This document shows positions 25,282-34,281 of a stretch of DNA of 49,153 nt, piece after piece. This stretch comes from Oscillospiraceae bacterium (lineage in GTDB: Bacteria; Bacillota; Clostridia; Saccharofermentanales; Saccharofermentanaceae). Location: assembly GCA_902788505.1 (NCBI GenBank), contig CADAKH010000021.1:1-49153 (forward strand), in the 5' to 3' direction. The translations under genes and the position numbers were made by a program. A model generated the notes under the pieces. That model had not been told where the DNA came from, ran no database searches, and saw only the letters and a list, made by a program, of their open reading frames with translations. The first letter of the stretch is position 1; every line of letters begins with the position of its first letter.

Positions 25282-26196
25282 ATGAAAACGTTATTAACCA
25301 AGATCTTTACTGCAACAGCAAGCGCAGCAGTGGCAGTTGCCGGCCTTTCGGGACTTGCCCAGTTCAGCCGGACGGTACGCGCAGATTATTACACTCCCAG
25401 GCTTATTGTCACGGGAAGTGAGATCAGCAAGGACAGAGTCAATGCAGGAGATGAGTTCGACCTTACAGTTCATTTCATAAATGAATCAGAAGACACTCAT
25501 CTTTACAACATCAAGATCGCATTTACGAGCGAAGACAATGAGATGTATCCTGTATCCGGAACCAATGTCTATTATGTTGATACAGTTGAAGACGAAGAAG
25601 AATTCGATGTTACTGTTAAGATGGCTACAAGAAGCGATCTTGCTCCCAAGCCTTACACTCTGACAGTAAGTTATGAGTTCGAAGACATGGACAAGATGTA
25701 CTTTCAGGATTCTTCAGAGATCGTAGTTCCCATCTATCAGACACCTGACCTTTCAGTGTCTGACTTGAAACTCACAAAGAGCGATATTGAGATTGGCAGC
25801 AAGACGAGTTTTTCGATGAAGCTCAACAACACAGGCAAGACTGATATCTATAATGTGGCTGTCAGTGTTGCAGGTGATACGATCAACGAAGCTGATACCA
25901 TCGTCGGCAATCTCGAAAAGGGTGCAAACTCAACTATCGATCTTTCTTTGAAAGGCGCTTCGGCAGGCTCAGATGATGTTAAAGTTAAGATCACTTATGA
26001 GGATATCGACGGTAAGTCATATGAATTAACTAAAACGATCAAGCTTACAGTAAGTGAGCCGGTACCCGTTGAGCTTGAAGCTGAGACAGCACCTTCATTT
26101 AACATTGTATATGTTATCGCTGCTGTCGGTGCAATCGTTGTTATTATTGTTGTAGTAAGTATTATTCGCAAGGTAAGGGAAAAGAAGTATGCCTAA
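25282..26196 (+). CDS. Membrane-anchored protein with two CARDB-like domains
   Basis: 304 residues. Signal peptide (1-36, ending VRA), two Ig-like beta domains of about 100 residues each (LIVTGSEISKDRVNAGDEFDL; DLSVSDLKLTKSDIEIGSKTSF), resembling CARDB adhesion modules, then one TM helix (about 272-296) and a basic tail. Both repeats face outside. The ABC ATPase gene overlaps its end by 8 bases, so it is an accessory part of the ABC system. It could bind ligand or couple the permease to the wall; neither is shown. CGGAGATAG lies upstream of the start. Confidence 0.8.
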   Translation: MKTLLTKIFTATASAAVAVAGLSGLAQFSRTVRADYYTPRLIVTGSEISKDRVNAGDEFDLTVHFINESEDTHLYNIKIAFTSEDNEMYPVSGTNVYYVDTVEDEEEFDVTVKMATRSDLAPKPYTLTVSYEFEDMDKMYFQDSSEIVVPIYQTPDLSVSDLKLTKSDIEIGSKTSFSMKLNNTGKTDIYNVAVSVAGDTINEADTIVGNLEKGANSTIDLSLKGASAGSDDVKVKITYEDIDGKSYELTKTIKLTVSEPVPVELEAETAPSFNIVYVIAAVGAIVVIIVVVSIIRKVREKKYA

Positions 26197-26950
26197 GAAA
26201 AGCATTATCAGAACTGAGAAACTTTGTAAGAGCTTTTCTTCAGGCGGTGTAATGCAGCATGTCATAAAGAATCTGGATACGGAGATCTACGAAGGTGACT
26301 TTACGGTCATCATGGGATCTTCCGGTGCAGGTAAATCGACACTTCTATATGCATTGTCCGGAATGGATAAGGCAAGCCTTGGAAAAGTCTATTTCTCAGA
26401 CAGAAACATAACAGAATTTAACAGTGACCAATTGGCCATCTTCAGAAGAAAGCACTGCGGATTCGTTTTCCAGCAGGTATATCTCATGGATTCCATGAGC
26501 GTTCTGGACAACGTCCTTACAGCAGGTCTTCTGACAGGACAGAACAAAAGAAAGCTTAATGCCAATGCCAAAGAACTTCTGAAGCAGGTCGGAATTGAAC
26601 CCAAGCTCTGGAACAAGTTCCCGAACCAGCTCTCGGGCGGTGAAGCACAGAGAGTAGGTATCGTCCGTGCGATTATCAATTCACCTGACATGGTGTTTGC
26701 AGATGAACCTACGGGAGCTCTGAACAGTTCGTCTTCTGATCAGGTATTGAATGTATTGACTGATGTAAACAATAAAGGTCAGTCGATCCTTATGGTCACT
26801 CACGATATGAAATCCGCAAGAAGAGGAAACAGGATCATATATCTAAAGGACGGTACTATCAGCGGAGAGTGCGATCTCGGCCCCTATGTTTCAGGTGACC
26901 GTGCACGCCATGACAAGTTGCGCAGTTTCCTCACGGAGATGGGATGGTAA
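26189..26950 (+). CDS. ABC transporter ATPase, MacB/LolD type
   Basis: 253 residues. Walker A GSSGAGKST (43-51), Q loop (FVFQQVYLMDSM), signature LSGGEAQRVG, Walker B MVFADEPTG and switch His in LMVTHD. This subclass pairs with FtsX-like permeases in export or mechanotransmission of peptides and lipoproteins. The gene starts inside the end of the CARDB gene and ends 3 bases before the permease, so the three are one unit. Confidence 0.95.
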   Translation: MPKKSIIRTEKLCKSFSSGGVMQHVIKNLDTEIYEGDFTVIMGSSGAGKSTLLYALSGMDKASLGKVYFSDRNITEFNSDQLAIFRRKHCGFVFQQVYLMDSMSVLDNVLTAGLLTGQNKRKLNANAKELLKQVGIEPKLWNKFPNQLSGGEAQRVGIVRAIINSPDMVFADEPTGALNSSSSDQVLNVLTDVNNKGQSILMVTHDMKSARRGNRIIYLKDGTISGECDLGPYVSGDRARHDKLRSFLTEMGW

Positions 26951-26953
26951 GAA

Positions 26954-29293
26954 ATGTTAGGAAAACTGCTTAAAGCAAACTTCCGCAAGGACATGTCCCA
27001 CATGGTCAGCTTCCTTCTGATCGTCATATTGTCGTCATTCATGATGCAGATAGGACTTATGCTTGTATCAGGATACAACTCCCAGTTTGAGAGAAAGGTG
27101 GAGGAACTCAATTCACCTGACCTCATGGTATTTGTTGCGTCCTATGACAAGAAAGAAAGAGATTCGATCGTTGAGTATATCTCTTCCTTGCCGGAAGTGG
27201 AAAACTATGAACTTGTTCCTGCGACATATCTGGCCACGGAGATCGTAAGAGATGATATTGATCCGGACAATAAAAATGCGATGGATAATGTCAACGGCAC
27301 GTACGGTTACGCAGCATACGGTGAGTGGGGCGAGATAGACAGACCGCAGTTTGTCGATCTGTACGGGGATGTTGTGGATGAACCTATCTACATGTCCAGG
27401 CTCTACAACCAGGAGATCTTCAAGGGTGCTTACGGTCTTGGTGATGAGATCACTCTGAAGATAAACGGAAGAGAAAGGACATTCACTGTTGCGGGATTTT
27501 ATGAAAGTATTTCTCTTTATGAGATATTCTATGTGGATCCGGTTACCTTAAGCGAGATCAACAGTGAAAATGCGAGACCGATCGATCAGATCGTCTTTCA
27601 GCTTGCGGACGGAGTGGATATCGACGAAGAATATAACAAGATCTGCAATGAGTTCGATTCAAGAAATATCGCATCAGGCGTCAATTCCATTAATGAACTG
27701 AAGCTTATGTATACCCAGATGATCGACATCATCTCTGTATTCTTCTGCGCTTTTGCGATCATCATCACGATGGTTGTCCTGATAGTAATCTACTTTCGGA
27801 TCACGAACAGTATCGAACAGAACATCACAAATATCGGAGCATTAAAAGCACTCGGATATACAGCGCACCAGATCAGGACTGCGCATATACTCGAATTTGT
27901 TATTACGGCCGGAATCGGATGTGTCATAAGCACAGGCCTTATCTATCTTATAATCTCACCTCTTGAGGTGGCATTAAGATCCATTGCATATATGTCATGG
28001 GAACACCCTTTTGATCCGGTGTCACTTATCATTACTTTAATCGTGATCATAGGATCTTCGTTCCTTGTGGCACTGAAATCAACGAGTTCGATCAAGTCAT
28101 TAGATCCGGTAATCGCATTGAGATTCGGTCTTAAGAGCCACACCTTCAAAAGAAATGTAGTCTCCTTGGAGACTTCTTCAGGACCTTTGGTCTGGCTTAT
28201 GGCTTTGAAGAGTTCTTTTGCTGCAAAGAAACAGAATATTCTTGTTACTGTTGTAATGAGTGCGATCGGAATAAGCCTCGCCATGGCAGTCTTTGTCGGA
28301 TACAACATCGGCGTTGAGCCTGTTAATCTTCAAAAGCTCCTGACTGACAACTATTCGGATATCTGGGTAAGCGTAAATGATGATGATCCGATCTATGAAA
28401 TATCTGATCTGCCATATGTTACTGATGTCTGGTGGAGAGATTCATTCTCGGCAGCTTATGAAGGAAACAGTGTTCAGATAGAAGTAGCCGAAGAATGGAA
28501 CTCGATTCCTGATGTTAACCTTCTCGAAGGAAGACTTCCTCAATATGACGATGAGATCGTAATCGGCAAGAAGCTTTCCGAGAACAGAGGGATCATGATC
28601 GGAGACATGATAGTCCTTACATCCGGGGCTTCAAGCTTTGAATATACTGTAACCGGATTCGGTCAGGGGACAGAAAACTATGGCCTGTTTGTCATGATGA
28701 ATGAGGATGGCGCTAACCATCTCGGACACGAGTGCTTTAAGGGAGATATATACGTTAATGTCGAAAACTCCGACCCGGTCAAGGCAACGAAAGTGGTCGA
28801 AAGCATAGAGGATGTATTTGGAGACAGACTCAGAGTATATCTGAATTACTGCACGGAACTTGCTAACGGAAATGATCCTATCATTACCATGTCCAGAGTA
28901 ATCTGCATAGTGCTTGTCCTCGTATCCGTTATGGTCATATGGCTCACGATGATGCTACTGATAAAGACGATCATAATCAAGAACCAGAAGGAACTCGGAA
29001 TCAAAAAAGCTTTGGGCTTTACAAGCAACCAGTTAAGGACTGAGCTTTCTCTTTCACTGATGCCTGCCATCACAGCCGGAATCAGTATCGGTGCGGTAGT
29101 CGGTATCCTGAATGCCAACGGCTTCTTAACTGTCCTCCTCAGTGCATTCGGTGTCTCAAAGAGCAACATGGTAGCTGATCCGTGGATGTTCATATCAGTC
29201 ATTATTTTTGGGGTCATCATATCCTACATCCTGGTATATGCACTGTCCCGCAGGATCAAAAAGATATCAGCATATTCGCTCATCACAGAGTAA
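26954..29293 (+). CDS. FtsX-like ABC permease
   Basis: 779 residues. TM1 (about 17-38), a large extracellular domain (40-250), three TM helices (about 255-370) forming the first FtsX unit (NIGALKALGYTAHQIR is the coupling segment), then a second TM1-equivalent (about 415-440), a second extracellular domain (450-640) and three last helices (about 650-770, with ELGIKKALGFTSNQLR). The duplicated eight-helix layout is that of BceB/LolE-like exporters involved in antimicrobial-peptide response or lipoprotein handling. Partner of the ATPase and CARDB proteins. Confidence 0.92.
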   Translation: MLGKLLKANFRKDMSHMVSFLLIVILSSFMMQIGLMLVSGYNSQFERKVEELNSPDLMVFVASYDKKERDSIVEYISSLPEVENYELVPATYLATEIVRDDIDPDNKNAMDNVNGTYGYAAYGEWGEIDRPQFVDLYGDVVDEPIYMSRLYNQEIFKGAYGLGDEITLKINGRERTFTVAGFYESISLYEIFYVDPVTLSEINSENARPIDQIVFQLADGVDIDEEYNKICNEFDSRNIASGVNSINELKLMYTQMIDIISVFFCAFAIIITMVVLIVIYFRITNSIEQNITNIGALKALGYTAHQIRTAHILEFVITAGIGCVISTGLIYLIISPLEVALRSIAYMSWEHPFDPVSLIITLIVIIGSSFLVALKSTSSIKSLDPVIALRFGLKSHTFKRNVVSLETSSGPLVWLMALKSSFAAKKQNILVTVVMSAIGISLAMAVFVGYNIGVEPVNLQKLLTDNYSDIWVSVNDDDPIYEISDLPYVTDVWWRDSFSAAYEGNSVQIEVAEEWNSIPDVNLLEGRLPQYDDEIVIGKKLSENRGIMIGDMIVLTSGASSFEYTVTGFGQGTENYGLFVMMNEDGANHLGHECFKGDIYVNVENSDPVKATKVVESIEDVFGDRLRVYLNYCTELANGNDPIITMSRVICIVLVLVSVMVIWLTMMLLIKTIIIKNQKELGIKKALGFTSNQLRTELSLSLMPAITAGISIGAVVGILNANGFLTVLLSAFGVSKSNMVADPWMFISVIIFGVIISYILVYALSRRIKKISAYSLITE

Positions 29294-29298
29294 CGGAG

Positions 29299-29333
29299 AC
29301 AGGCTGTTCCGATTGCCGGGACAGCCTGTTTCT
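29299..29333. terminator. Bidirectional terminator between permease and glycosylase genes
   Basis: ACAGGCTGT (29299-29307) pairs with ACAGCCTGT (29321-29329), the stem being extended by TCC/GGG, followed by TTTCTT. It lies in the 39-base convergent gap and can serve both strands. Confidence 0.75.
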
Positions 29334-29809
29334 TATGAAGTGATCACTTTCCATTCTGCCTTCAGTTTTTCGATGCTCCAGGCAGCATTTGCAGGGCTTG
29401 TTGAAGGAAGATAGATACCTTCGCGGCCTATAACAGGCAGCATGTATCTCTTATAAAGTTGGAAAGCCTTCTGCCCGTTAAGATATATCTTTTGAATATC
29501 AGCAGTATTCAGGATCAGGGAGATGTCATTTGCCGTGACATTTCTGATGCTTGAATCTGAAGAACCGCTGATCTCGCACGAACCGATCACATCCCAGAGA
29601 GCAATGTGATTTCTTAACAGAAAAGCTTTTTTGTCCGCAACCGTCCCGGGAGTATCTTCATTAAAAACACCTGCAGTTACTTTCCAGAAACGGTTCTGCG
29701 GATGCCCGTAGAAGAATCCTTCCTCTCTTGATTTAACTGAGGGGAAGCTTCCGAGTATAAGGATCCTGGAGTCCTTGTCGAAAACAGGTTCTATCGGATG
29801 CGTGATCAT
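29333..29809 (-). CDS. Hypoxanthine/deoxyinosine DNA glycosylase (UDG superfamily)
   Basis: 158 residues. ILILGSFPSVKSREEGFFYGHPQNRFW, WDVIGSCEISGSSDSSI and LPSTSPANAAW match the family 6 uracil-DNA-glycosylase-like enzymes that remove hypoxanthine from DNA. Role: repair of deaminated adenine. The frame is open upstream into the preceding gene, but the ATG at 29809, four bases before the upstream stop and with GGGAAG upstream, gives the expected N-terminus. It is the last gene of the MoxR/DUF58 operon by position, though functionally unrelated. Confidence 0.85.
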   Translation of the reverse strand: MITHPIEPVFDKDSRILILGSFPSVKSREEGFFYGHPQNRFWKVTAGVFNEDTPGTVADKKAFLLRNHIALWDVIGSCEISGSSDSSIRNVTANDISLILNTADIQKIYLNGQKAFQLYKRYMLPVIGREGIYLPSTSPANAAWSIEKLKAEWKVITS

Positions 29810-29813
29810 GGAG

Positions 29814-31085
29814 TTATTTCTTCCCATAACGGACTTTCTCATATTCCTGCCTGAGTCCTGAGATCTCACGGTCGCCGGAAGAGAGCAGGATGCTTTCAAT
29901 CTGTCCCGGTGTGGATGAATCCGATACAGGGAGACCTTTGTGCATGGCGCGGCGTGCCTTGGTGTAGAACTGTTTTCTTATGCGCCGTTCGTATCCCGTT
30001 CCGAAATCCTGACCTTTTATGGTAAATGATCTCTTTTCCGGAGAGATATCTTCTATCGTGTCGGTGAGAGCTCCGGAATCATTCACTTCGGTTTTCTTTT
30101 TGTATTTGGGAGCGTTCAGGATAAGTGTATGTATCAGTCTGAAGATGATAACCATAATGGCGATCAGTATTAAAAGTGCAAGTACCTTTCCGAGGATATC
30201 AAGAAACGGATTGAATTCGCCTGTCTCAGGCGGGATTTCCATTTTATCGAGCGGATCTTCTATCTCTACCGTTTCATCGGATTCCCTGTGTAATAAGGTG
30301 ATCAAAAAGAAGATCAATCCGAAGACAGCTCTTAAGACAGCGAGGATGATATTTGTGATCCATTCGGTGGGGAAAACTGTAAGCACAAGCAGGGATATTG
30401 CAATGATGCCGAGCAGGATGGCTATTGTCCTGTTGTTCTGCTTTCTTAGAAGTGCAATCGGCTTGGACGATTTGCGCATCGAGTGATAGTACTTGGAATC
30501 GAACACCGCTTTCTGGCGCATAATGACGAAGATCACGGCGATCAGGATCGCGTGGATGACAATGATCCTCGAATACCTTTCGTGATGTGCTATGACATAG
30601 AGCAGATAGAGAACAACATGTATTATCGCAGGGAAAACAATGAATTCCGCATCAGCTGCCGTAAATGTGGGTCTTAGTCTGTAGAACAGTGAGAACAGTG
30701 TAAAGACTGTAAGTATGGCAGCCAGATATATCATGTTAGCTATGTTGTTTCCGTACTGAAGCGCCGGGATTTTGATCACGGTCAGGAAAAACGCAATGTC
30801 AGCTGCTGCATGAATGATAAAGATAAGCAGCTGCGATCTGATCGTGGTCCTTCTGATCAGCACGTGAATGACAGACATGATCAAAGGCACGAACTGCAGC
30901 GGCAGACTGACGTCGATTATGTCTATGTAACTTCTGACCACAACCATTAATGAGAGCAAAGTGATGCCCATGATGACCGATAACATTATCTCGGTCAGAA
31001 GACTGTCGCGGACCATGATTATCGTATTTCCGTTGACATCTTTAGAAGTCTGACGGGTGGAATTGATATCTCTCAGCTCAGTCAC
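29814..31085 (-). CDS. TgpA-like membrane protein lacking the transglutaminase core
   Basis: 423 residues from a GTG start with GGAGG 9 bases upstream, overlapping the DUF58 gene by 8 bases. Seven or eight TM helices in the first 260 residues, a short loop, another TM helix (about 302-324) and a cytoplasmic DUF4129-like tail (IRKQFYTKARRAMHKGLPVS, STPGQIES, LRQEYEKVRYGKK). Usual partners of MoxR and DUF58 carry a transglutaminase domain between the last TM helices; here that region is about 45 residues with no catalytic Cys/His, so the enzyme part is missing. Probably a structural partner in an envelope-quality or stress complex. Confidence 0.75.
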   Translation of the reverse strand: MTELRDINSTRQTSKDVNGNTIIMVRDSLLTEIMLSVIMGITLLSLMVVVRSYIDIIDVSLPLQFVPLIMSVIHVLIRRTTIRSQLLIFIIHAAADIAFFLTVIKIPALQYGNNIANMIYLAAILTVFTLFSLFYRLRPTFTAADAEFIVFPAIIHVVLYLLYVIAHHERYSRIIVIHAILIAVIFVIMRQKAVFDSKYYHSMRKSSKPIALLRKQNNRTIAILLGIIAISLLVLTVFPTEWITNIILAVLRAVFGLIFFLITLLHRESDETVEIEDPLDKMEIPPETGEFNPFLDILGKVLALLILIAIMVIIFRLIHTLILNAPKYKKKTEVNDSGALTDTIEDISPEKRSFTIKGQDFGTGYERRIRKQFYTKARRAMHKGLPVSDSSTPGQIESILLSSGDREISGLRQEYEKVRYGKK

Positions 31086-32208
31086 TTCCGCGCACCTCCC
31101 ATCTCATATATGAAGGAGTTATCTCAGGTTCCGGACCGGCATCGGGAGTTGTCTTATAAGCCGGCATGAGCCAGAAAAGTGAAGGACGGCGGGACTTTAT
31201 ATCCGTCAGGAGAGGCCTGAAATCACCGTTGAACTGTGGGGATATAAGTAAGATAAAGTCATCTCTCTCTGTTGAGGAGATATACTTTTCGAGCGTATCC
31301 GCAAAAGAAAAAACAGGCTTCTTTAAATCGATCCGGGCGAGCATTATTGCGCGTTCATCCAGCGAGACGGAACCCAGATCTGTCTCAGAGATAACCTGAG
31401 ATCCTGTCAGGATATCCGCGCCATTAGTGTATATCGATGCGGGGATCCCGAGATCCGCCAGTTCAATGAGATATGTGTATGCAAGGCTGATTGACTTCTC
31501 GAGAAGAGACGTGGAGTGCTTGTTGTTATAGTATTCGAGATTCACGAAAATATGGACCTTCTGCGCGCATGTTGATGTATTCTGATTTACCATCAGTTCA
31601 CCGGTCCTGGCGCTTGCTTTCCAGTTGATGAGATTCATCGGATCATTCGGGCCGTATTCACGGATCCCCGCATGAGTAAAAGGATCAGTAAGAAGTGTCC
31701 TTTTGCACTGAAGCTCGCTTAAAGTTACCGAAGTCAGCATCTGAATGAGTTCGGTGTCAAGTATCTCAGGAAGAACAGTGAGATTAGATTCGTTTCTGAA
31801 ATCCATATAGAACCGCTCAGTGAGAAGGAGGTCTGATGTTGTTATTCCGACTCTCGGGAAAACATAATAGCCGCGTCTGGTGCACTGCGCTTTAATACGG
31901 CGTGTGTGCTTGGAGAATGCCTTCATGGTGAGCATGTCTTCACGGTATAACAAGTCCGATGACGAAGTATTCTCCATATCGTAGAATTTGATCTCGCGTG
32001 GGGATTCAAACTTGAGAATGATGAACGGAAGCGGGAGTCTCTTTTTGTTCTCGGCTATCTCTATAAGCTCTATGTCCTCACCGAATTTTGCTACATCTTT
32101 GGAGAATTCAACTTTGAGATGAAGGTTATCGAGCGCATGAATACGATAGTAGATCATCTCTGCTATGAATAACGTAAGTAGTATTCCGATGAGTACAATA
32201 AGTTCCAT
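31078..32208 (-). CDS. DUF58 domain protein
   Basis: 376 residues. One N-terminal TM helix (about 2-20), then a long region with the DUF58 signature (IREYGPNDPMNLINWKASARTGELMVNQ) and a von Willebrand-like C-terminal half (HIFVNLEYYNNK). DUF58 proteins accompany MoxR ATPases and act with them, in an unknown mechanism, on envelope or secreted proteins. Two-base gap to the MoxR gene and 8-base overlap with the TgpA-like gene. Confidence 0.9.
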   Translation of the reverse strand: MELIVLIGILLTLFIAEMIYYRIHALDNLHLKVEFSKDVAKFGEDIELIEIAENKKRLPLPFIILKFESPREIKFYDMENTSSSDLLYREDMLTMKAFSKHTRRIKAQCTRRGYYVFPRVGITTSDLLLTERFYMDFRNESNLTVLPEILDTELIQMLTSVTLSELQCKRTLLTDPFTHAGIREYGPNDPMNLINWKASARTGELMVNQNTSTCAQKVHIFVNLEYYNNKHSTSLLEKSISLAYTYLIELADLGIPASIYTNGADILTGSQVISETDLGSVSLDERAIMLARIDLKKPVFSFADTLEKYISSTERDDFILLISPQFNGDFRPLLTDIKSRRPSLFWLMPAYKTTPDAGPEPEITPSYMRWEVRGSD

Positions 32209-32210
32209 CT

Positions 32211-33182
32211 TTATCTTTTATTGCTTAAGTCTTCCGTAGGACAGGAAACGGTGCCGAGTATTTTTTCGATTATGCCGGCAGCTGTATCACGCTTTGATAT
32301 GAATTTACCGTCTTTGGAAAGAGCTCCGTGCGAACGTATTGTCAGACGGTGTGCAAGTACCGGTACTGCGAGTTCCCTGAAATCGTCAGGTATACAGTTA
32401 TTTCTTCCGCGCACAAATGCCAGCGCTTTGGCAGCCGATACGAAAGCGAGAAGTGCGCGCGGACTTGCACCTACGGCAATCTCCGATGATTCCCTTGTGG
32501 CTTCGACGATCCTTGCAGCATAGTCGTAGAGGAGATCTGATACAAATATATTCTTTGCCTGTTGCTGCATTGCAAAGATCTCATCTTTGGTTGTGACAGG
32601 CGCAAGTGTATCAAGAGGGTCATCAGTGGCGAATCTCTTTAAGATAGCTATACTCTCATCGTGAGTGGGATAGTCCATCCTGATCATCATGAGAAAGCGG
32701 TCGAGCTGTGCTTCGGGGAGCGGGAATGTTCCCTGTGACTCAACAGGATTCTGTGTAGCAATGACGAGAAAAGGGAGATCGAGTTTTCTTGTTTCACCAT
32801 CAACCGTTACCTGCTTTTCCTCCATGCACTCAAGAAGGCTCGACTGTGTTCTTGCCGTGGCACGGTTGATCTCATCTGCAAGAAGTATGTTTGTAAAAAC
32901 AGGACCTTTTCTGAATACGAAAGAGTTTGCTTCACGGTCGAAGAAGTTGATGCCGGTAAGGTCTGATGGCAGGAGGTCTATCGTGAACTGCACGCGCTTG
33001 AAGTCGAGATCAAGTGACTGGGCAAGTGCTTTTGCAGTCTTAGTTTTTCCTGTTCCGGGAACATCTTCAAGCAGTACGTGTCCTCCTACGAGGAGAGATA
33101 CAAGCAAAAGCTCTATCTGCTTATCTTTTCCGACAATGACCTTGCTGACGTTTCCGGTAAGTTTTTCTGAGAATGTATTCAT
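32211..33182 (-). CDS. MoxR-family AAA+ ATPase
   Basis: 323 residues. Walker A LEDVPGTGKTK, Walker B ILLADEINRA, sensor 1 IATQNPVESQGTFPLPEAQLDRF and the MoxR lid. A chaperone-like ATPase that works with the following DUF58 protein. The ATG at 33182 is preferred; a TTG two codons upstream (33188) is better spaced to GGAAGGGG and cannot be excluded. First gene of a four-gene minus-strand operon. Confidence 0.93.
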   Translation of the reverse strand: MNTFSEKLTGNVSKVIVGKDKQIELLLVSLLVGGHVLLEDVPGTGKTKTAKALAQSLDLDFKRVQFTIDLLPSDLTGINFFDREANSFVFRKGPVFTNILLADEINRATARTQSSLLECMEEKQVTVDGETRKLDLPFLVIATQNPVESQGTFPLPEAQLDRFLMMIRMDYPTHDESIAILKRFATDDPLDTLAPVTTKDEIFAMQQQAKNIFVSDLLYDYAARIVEATRESSEIAVGASPRALLAFVSAAKALAFVRGRNNCIPDDFRELAVPVLAHRLTIRSHGALSKDGKFISKRDTAAGIIEKILGTVSCPTEDLSNKR

Positions 33183-33206
33183 AAACAAAACAGCCCCTTC
33201 CGGCAG

Positions 33207-33223
33207 ATTGCGTTATGCGCAAT
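33207..33223. promoter_or_regulatory. Inverted repeat upstream of the MoxR operon
   Basis: ATTGCG (33207-33212) and CGCAAT (33218-33223) flank TTATG. A minus-strand TATACT (33248-33243) could be the -10 box, which would put the repeat in the 5' leader. The gap 33183-33345 is otherwise AT-rich with no gene seen. Confidence 0.3.
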
Positions 33224-33345
33224 AAATGCCTTTTCACACATAAGTATACTGTTTTGAACGAATATTAATAACTGGATATATTAAAGTAAAAATACCAATA
33301 AACTTCAGATAATGTATTTGTACTTGGAATTCATATTTCAGTTTT

Positions 33346-34104
33346 CTATATGCTTGTTGAATAATCTTCCGACACGTGTATCACATAGTAATAGTTGTTG
33401 AAGTCATCCCTGAGTTTCTTGTAGCAGACGATACGGTCATAAGAATCGCTGACCGTGATCCTGACACCTTTATCAAATGTATTCAGCATGTCGTAGTATT
33501 CGCTTCCCTGAGCGCCTTCACTGTAGCGGTCTACAAAAGTATTGTAGATTTCCATCGCCTTATCGGGATCGTGGATCCTGATCTTCATCGTGAATTCAAT
33601 GTTCCCGGTGGATTCGGTTCCTTCCACATAAAAGCTTTGAATGTGATCGATCTTCTCATCAGGAAGGATCAGGTCATAGAACATGAATAAGCCAAGGCCA
33701 TTTGCATCTGCCTGAGTGTTTGCAGGGTGCTTGAGTTCCTTATCAAAATCAGTCAGTTCTGAAATGTCGTAAGTGTGCGCGATGTCGTGATAGTACTCAT
33801 ATTCGGCGATGATCTCTTCGGTTGTAAGATCCTGAATTATGTAGTAGCTGTCCATTCCTTTATAGCCGCCGCCCTCATAATAGTCTCTGCCCTGAGTCTC
33901 TCTTGTCGGTACCGGCGTCGGATCAGGATTATCCCTGTAGTAACTGTGCTCAGTTTCTTCTGTCTCATCTTCATCTTCGTCCCATACATAGGTGTTTGAT
34001 GAAGCTATATGATTTACCGCATATACAGCTAGTGCAACAATTCCTGCTGTAGTTGCCAATGCAACTGTTCCTGCTGCAATACCGATCAATACTTTCTTTG
34101 CCAT
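33346..34104 (-). CDS. Membrane-anchored extracellular protein of unknown function
   Basis: 252 residues. The start at 34104 (MAKKVLIGIAAG) has AAAGGTG about 10 bases upstream; an in-frame ATG at 34122 lacks a good site. TM/signal anchor at about 5-30, an acidic Glu/Asp/Thr spacer and PDPTPVPT linker, then a mixed alpha/beta domain of about 165 residues with many Tyr and Asp (EIIAEYEYYHDIAHTYD, FTMKIRIHDPDKAMEIYNTF). No family recognised. Divergent from the LytTR-controlled ABC operon; about 180 bases of regulatory DNA lie between them. Confidence 0.75.
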   Translation of the reverse strand: MAKKVLIGIAAGTVALATTAGIVALAVYAVNHIASSNTYVWDEDEDETEETEHSYYRDNPDPTPVPTRETQGRDYYEGGGYKGMDSYYIIQDLTTEEIIAEYEYYHDIAHTYDISELTDFDKELKHPANTQADANGLGLFMFYDLILPDEKIDHIQSFYVEGTESTGNIEFTMKIRIHDPDKAMEIYNTFVDRYSEGAQGSEYYDMLNTFDKGVRITVSDSYDRIVCYKKLRDDFNNYYYVIHVSEDYSTSI

Positions 34105-34181
34105 ATTATCTGCACCTTTCATTTTTTCAAAAGGATCAATTACTTTGTATACAACCTTTAACCAGAAAATGTTGCAAATGT

Positions 34182-34211
34182 GCCGTTCATATATCAGGAA
34201 CGACCGTTCAT
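34182..34211 (+). promoter_or_regulatory. LytTR-type direct-repeat operator
   Basis: GCCGTTCAT (34182-34190) and ACCGTTCAT (34203-34211), 9-base direct repeats separated by 12 bases. The second fits the known LytTR/AgrA consensus [TA][AC][CA]GTTN[AG][TG] at every position and the first at eight of nine, and the 12-13 base spacing is that of LytTR sites. A weak promoter (TTGTTT 34219-34224, GATAAT 34243-34248) follows. The regulator encoded at 35808 is the likely ligand, giving autoregulation of the operon. Confidence 0.75.
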
Positions 34212-34281
34212 GTGTTTTTTGTTTAAAGCTGTTCCAATCTCGGATAATATCGCATCAGCAAAACGAAAAGGAGATTGGAAT

